Source: an uncultured bacterium (GTDB lineage Bacteria > Patescibacteriota > Dojkabacteria > CALFHW01). From it: DNA of 15,157 nucleotides. The position numbers and the translations under genes are program-made. Below, one piece after another: positions 12,673 through 15,157 of this stretch (its first letter is position 1; each line of letters opens with the position of its first letter). The stretch lies in NCBI GenBank assembly GCA_937876695.1, contig CALFHW010000072.1, forward strand, positions 1 through 15,157, written 5' to 3'. The notes beneath the pieces are model-generated. The model worked only from the letters and a program-made list of their open reading frames with translations, was not told where the DNA came from and made no database searches.

Positions 12673-13736
12673 AGACGGAGATAACTTCGAATCAGTTAGC
12701 TAAGTTAGAGAAGACTTTTCAGAGTGCTAGCAGAGGCAAAAACATACATGGCGGCTGTCTGCGCATTGAAAATGGCAAGGGTGAGGTGGTATTTGAGGGG
12801 CAGGCGGGCAATTTTACCCAGCAAAGCAGGTATTTTATCGCTAGCACCACCAAGATCTACACTACCTCTATTATAATGAAGCTGCGCAGCGAAGGGCTAT
12901 TGGAATTGGATGACCAGTTGTCTAAGTTTTATAAGGACAGTGAAATTACCGGTATCAGTGTAATTGGTGGGGTGGACTTTTCGCAGCAGATCACCGTGAG
13001 GCAATTATTAGCACATACTTCAGGTCTGGCGGATTACTTTAGCGGCAAAAATGGCGGCAGTAAGAGTGCAGAGGAGGACTTGATGGCAGGCAAAGACATG
13101 CCTTGGACTTTAGAATCGGCACTAACTATGGTGAGAAGCTTAAAGCCTAAGTTCAAGCCTGGAGCTCCCGGCAAGGCGTATTATTCAGATACCAACTATC
13201 AGCTTTTAGGCGGGATAATCGAGCGTTTGCGGGGCAAAAAGATCGGAGAAGTTTTTCAGCAAGAGATTTTTGGGCCGTTGGGTCTTAAAAACACCTATTT
13301 GTTTGAGGTAGGTCAGCAGGATTCTGCACTGATTCCGCTTTATTACCGCGAAAATTCTCTGTATATTCCACAAGCGATGGCTTCATTTGGCCCTGATGGC
13401 GGAATCGTTTCCAATAGTCAAGACTCGGCCAGATTCTTAAGAGCCTTCTTCCAAGGTGAGATTTTCCCTGAGGAGTACCTGTTCGAAATGACCGCCGAGT
13501 ATAATCGCATCTTCTTCCCTCTACGTTACGGAGTGGGACTGATGATGTTCCAGCTCCCAGCGATTTTCACCTTGTTTAGAAAGTTCCCAGAGCTTTTAGG
13601 GCACTCAGGTTTAAGCGGCGCCTTCTCTTTCTATGCGCCAAAGCTAGATCTGTATTTCACTGGCAGTCTCAACCAAATCGCCGCCAGGAGCGCATCATAC
13701 CAGATGTTAGTGAAGTGTATGCAGGCGCTGAGCTAA
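12669..13736 (+). CDS. Serine hydrolase of the beta-lactamase / penicillin-binding protein fold
   Basis: 355 residues. The catalytic triad elements of the class C beta-lactamase/EstB superfamily are visible: S59-T-T-K62 in FIASTTKIYTT, Y172 in YYSDTNYQLLGG, and GHSG (312-315) on the last strand in the place of KTG. LLAHTSGLADYF and FGPDGGIVSN are further family landmarks. Such proteins act as carboxypeptidases, beta-lactamases, esterases or amide hydrolases through an acyl-enzyme; substrate cannot be read from sequence. Unusually for the fold there is no signal peptide or membrane anchor, which favours a cytoplasmic esterase-like activity over cell-wall work. It overlaps the MarR gene by 4 bp and is presumably controlled by it. 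Confidence 0.87.
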   Translation: MKTEITSNQLAKLEKTFQSASRGKNIHGGCLRIENGKGEVVFEGQAGNFTQQSRYFIASTTKIYTTSIIMKLRSEGLLELDDQLSKFYKDSEITGISVIGGVDFSQQITVRQLLAHTSGLADYFSGKNGGSKSAEEDLMAGKDMPWTLESALTMVRSLKPKFKPGAPGKAYYSDTNYQLLGGIIERLRGKKIGEVFQQEIFGPLGLKNTYLFEVGQQDSALIPLYYRENSLYIPQAMASFGPDGGIVSNSQDSARFLRAFFQGEIFPEEYLFEMTAEYNRIFFPLRYGVGLMMFQLPAIFTLFRKFPELLGHSGLSGAFSFYAPKLDLYFTGSLNQIAARSASYQMLVKCMQALS

Positions 13737-13775
13737 CGGGTTGGAAAGCACGAAAGTTAGGAATGTATTGAAATA

Positions 13776-13805
13776 TTGGTCGAGGCATGCTCCCAGGTGT
13801 AGAAT
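13776..13805 (+). promoter_or_regulatory. Candidate promoter of the tRNA-Pro gene
   Basis: TTGGTC (13776-13781) and TAGAAT (13800-13805) with an 18-bp spacer, ending 11 bp before the mature tRNA 5' end. Confidence 0.4.
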
Positions 13806-13816
13806 TTAGCTAGAAG

Positions 13817-13890
13817 CGGAGGGTAGTTCAATTGGCTAGAATGCGCGCTTCGGGTGCGTGTGGTTGCAGGTTCGAGTCCTGTTCCTCCGA
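13817..13890 (+). tRNA. tRNA-Pro (anticodon CGG)
   Basis: A 74-nt cloverleaf folds by eye. The acceptor stem CGGAGGG pairs with TCCTCCG (one G-U), with discriminator A. D stem GTTC/GAAT, anticodon stem CGCGC/GCGTG around loop TTCGGGT (anticodon CGG, reads CCG), five-base variable loop, T stem GCAGG/CCTGT with loop TTCGAGT. The C1-G72 pair and A73 are the identity elements of bacterial tRNA-Pro. The 3' CCA is not encoded and must be added by a nucleotidyltransferase. Confidence 0.95.
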
Positions 13891-13907
13891 AAGAAATTAA
13901 TTTTTAG

Positions 13908-13913
13908 TATACT
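13908..13913 (+). promoter_or_regulatory. -10 element of the YecM-like gene
   Basis: TATACT exactly 6 nt before the ATG at 13920. A -35 at the usual distance would fall inside the tRNA 3' end and has no match, so readthrough from the tRNA promoter is an alternative. Confidence 0.4.
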
Positions 13914-13919
13914 CAAAAC

Positions 13920-14399
13920 ATGATTATCGATACATCGGTGCAGTTTCTGGATAGGTTTTTTGCTGAGCTTGCCAAAACTGGAATAGACTTATCTAAACTT
14001 GAGTTCGATCATCTCGCCTATCAAGCTTCCTCGCCAGCTGAATACGAAAGTCTCAAGCTAGAGCTGGCTGGGATGGGAAGGCTCGGCAAGGAGCCGACAC
14101 TAAACGGCAGGAGGATTGCTTCCTATATATTAGCTGAGAAAATTACCTACAAAAGCTATGAAATCGAGATAATTGAGCTGCTAGAGCCTGAACCCGGTAG
14201 TCAGCATAAATCAGACTGGCAGCATATCGAGTTTACCATTGCAGATGAGATTGAGACGCTGCTTAGCAATTATCCTGAATTAGACTGGGATCAGGCCGCG
14301 CTGCATAGAGACCTTTTTCCGCTTTTGAAGTTGAAATTAGCTAATATGTGGGTTAAATTCCCTCGAACAGGACTGAGAGAGCAATTAGGACTTATTTGA
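13920..14399 (+). CDS. YecM-like protein of the VOC superfamily
   Basis: 159 residues. The order LEFDHLAYQASSPAEYESLK, GRRIASYIL, EIEIIELLEPEPGS and WQHIEFTI follows the YecM family pattern (DHxxYR, NGRpI, ELPxPK, HVEFV) of the vicinal oxygen chelate fold. Candidate metal ligands in the usual VOC places are H31 in DHLAY, the acidic residues of IIELLEPEPG and H102 or E104 in QHIEF. The reaction of YecM proteins is not established. It begins 29 bp after the tRNA gene, and its 3' end overlaps the convergent ClbS/DfsB gene by 8 bp. The start codon lies 6 nt after a -10-like TATACT. Confidence 0.78.
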   Translation: MIIDTSVQFLDRFFAELAKTGIDLSKLEFDHLAYQASSPAEYESLKLELAGMGRLGKEPTLNGRRIASYILAEKITYKSYEIEIIELLEPEPGSQHKSDWQHIEFTIADEIETLLSNYPELDWDQAALHRDLFPLLKLKLANMWVKFPRTGLREQLGLI

Positions 14400-14883
14400 A
14401 CTTCTTCTTGATTAAGTCTGCTGCCCATTTGTAATGGCTGGCTGTGCAGGATCCGATATATGCGATCAATGCGTTTTTGTTCATCCAAGCGTAGAGACCT
14501 GTCTTCAGCAGTTCATCTTCTGTTAGTTCTTCAAATAGTTTTATAATACCCGCTTCATTTTTACTGAAAAAAGCTTGAGCCTGCTCTAACGAATAGTCCT
14601 TGTATGCCAGGTATATCTCCTGATTGAGTTCAGGAAGCTGATTCCACTTATACTTTGCATGAGGAACTGCCGTAGCCTTGCCGGCTAACCCATCTGCATA
14701 CCAGCACAAAACCATTTCCTGCCATTTAGCTAAGTGGCAAATGATGTCCTTGGTAGTCCACTCTCCAGTGACCAACTCAGTTGTTTGTAACTTCGGGTCA
14801 ACGTTCGCCAATAATTTGTCGAGTTTTGCTTTTTCGGTCGTAATCTCTTCAGCAAGTTGCTGTTTGGATTTATATTTTGACAT
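14392..14883 (-). CDS. ClbS/DfsB-family four-helix bundle protein
   Basis: 163 residues, family length. Characteristic stretches are GEWTTKDIICHLAKWQEMVL followed by WYADGLAG, the loop KYKWNQLPELNQEIYLAYKD, and the closing LIAYIGSCTASHYKWAADLI. The family belongs to the DinB-like fold. ClbS of colibactin producers is a resistance protein that opens the cyclopropane warhead, but most relatives have no known substrate, so detoxification is only a suggestion. The conserved His residues in ICHLAKW and SHYKW sit where DinB proteins bind metal. Its N-terminal helix motif (WTTKDIICHLAKW) resembles that in the second domain of the HD protein at 1814-2764 (WTAKDILGHITFW). TAAACT 6 nt before the ATG suggests a leaderless mRNA. 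Confidence 0.88.
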   Translation of the reverse strand: MSKYKSKQQLAEEITTEKAKLDKLLANVDPKLQTTELVTGEWTTKDIICHLAKWQEMVLCWYADGLAGKATAVPHAKYKWNQLPELNQEIYLAYKDYSLEQAQAFFSKNEAGIIKLFEELTEDELLKTGLYAWMNKNALIAYIGSCTASHYKWAADLIKKKFK

Positions 14884-14889
14884 TAATTA

Positions 14890-14918
14890 AGTTTACAAGG
14901 CAAATTAGAAAAGTGCAA
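14890..14918 (-). promoter_or_regulatory. Promoter of the ClbS/DfsB-family gene
   Basis: On the - strand TTGCAC (14918-14913), 17-bp spacer and TAAACT (14895-14890), with the ATG 6 nt later. The same TTGCA and TAAACT pair precedes the DUF6326-like gene. Confidence 0.48.
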
Positions 14919-14978
14919 AGTCAGGTGGCAAAGCATCTAATTAATTGTGATTGTTGGTTGTCAGGTAGGTCACTGTAG

Positions 14979-14984
14979 TATAAT
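14979..14984 (+). promoter_or_regulatory. -10 element before the right-edge gene
   Basis: A perfect TATAAT in the 123-bp gap after the divergent ClbS/DfsB gene. TTGTCA at 14958-14963 is a possible -35 but is only 15 bp away. A start near 14991 would leave 16 to 31 nt before the possible ATGs. Confidence 0.4.
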
Positions 14985-15006
14985 CTCGCATAGAAATTTA
15001 TATTTA

Positions 15007-15157
15007 ATGTGTATGATAAGTATGGGTGATATTCAGCCCGAGAATCCAAACCTGACTAGTAGAGTCATATTCCAGGACGAACTAACAAAAATGGTTGAGG
15101 ACTCTAAAAATTCAATCACACTAGATTTCCGCTATGGGGGATACATGAATAATTGGC
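15007..15157 (+). CDS. Unrecognised protein, N-terminal fragment
   Basis: An open frame runs off the right edge. Three in-frame ATGs (15007, 15013, 15022) are possible starts; the last gives MGDIQPENPNLTSRVIFQDE, which looks most like a natural N terminus. The visible part continues with a short acidic helix (LTKMVEDSKNS) and ITLDFRYGGYMNNW. No family is recognised and no signal peptide is seen. The TATAAT at 14979-14984 supports a real gene here. Confidence 0.5.
   Translation, partial: MCMISMGDIQPENPNLTSRVIFQDELTKMVEDSKNSITLDFRYGGYMNNW

Noticed and set aside
13891..13905. T-rich stretch after the tRNA gene as its terminator
   Set aside because: There is a run of five T but no GC stem before it beyond the tRNA itself; the self-complementary AAATTAATTT is too weak to call.
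1..15157. Recoded UGA (glycine) as in Gracilibacteria and Absconditabacteria
   Set aside because: Full-length families are read with UGA as stop, and TGA ends the genes at 8109 and 12672.
1..15157. CRISPR array, insertion sequence, prophage or integration site
   Set aside because: No regularly spaced repeats, transposase, integrase or phage genes, and no duplicated tRNA 3' end after the tRNA-Pro gene.

Overview
The window is a gene-dense stretch of bacterial chromosome carrying 21 protein-coding genes (one cut by the right edge) and one tRNA gene. The intergenic gaps are short and the proteins small. The content (L-lactate dehydrogenase, thermonuclease, DUF1801, DUF4287, SRPBCC, ClbS/DfsB and YecM-like proteins, a tRNA without encoded CCA, almost no Shine-Dalgarno sequences) suggests a member of the Patescibacteria/CPR, perhaps Saccharibacteria. 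This is an inference from gene families and architecture, not from a marker gene. TGA acts as a stop (it ends the genes at 8109-8111 and 12670-12672), so there is no sign of the recoded UGA of Gracilibacteria/Absconditabacteria. No transposase, integrase, phage gene or CRISPR array was seen. No gene-free stretch reaches 300 bases.

Layout, left to right. (1) 22-1295, + strand: three small proteins, DUF4287/DUF5655, a helix-hairpin-helix protein and a DUF1801 protein, the first two overlapping by one base. (2) 1315-1749, - strand: an SRPBCC protein. (3) 1814-2764, + strand: a SpoT/MESH1-type HD hydrolase domain fused to a DinB/ClbS-like four-helix domain. (4) 2780-3386, - strand: a CsoR/CstR-family repressor gene followed by a thioredoxin gene, read from a promoter overlapped by a near-perfect GC-core palindrome. 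(5) 3524-5392, + strand: L-lactate dehydrogenase and an AEC-family permease. (6) 5399-6135: a DUF6326-like membrane protein and a divergent solitary MazF-like protein. (7) 6132-8564, - strand: a small membrane protein and two tandem, paralogous zinc-free medium-chain reductases. (8) 8802-11529, + strand: a divergent protein with the acidic motifs of the DUF2600/YtpB large terpene synthases, then an orphan soluble histidine kinase. (9) 11506-12150, - strand: a membrane-anchored thermonuclease. (10) 12241-13736, + strand: a MarR regulator overlapping a beta-lactamase-fold serine hydrolase by four bases. (11) 13817-15157: tRNA-Pro(CGG), a YecM/VOC protein, a convergent ClbS/DfsB protein and the 5' end of an unrecognised gene.

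The genes look mostly like stress, detoxification and small-molecule functions, each with its own promoter, rather than one pathway. The most unusual signals are: a repeated architecture in which a -10 hexamer lies exactly 6 nt before the start codon at six genes (leaderless mRNAs predicted); the terpene-synthase-like protein next to a histidine kinase; the alarmone-hydrolase/DinB fusion; and a CstR-like repressor lacking the copper-ligand histidine, paired with thioredoxin under a perfect operator.
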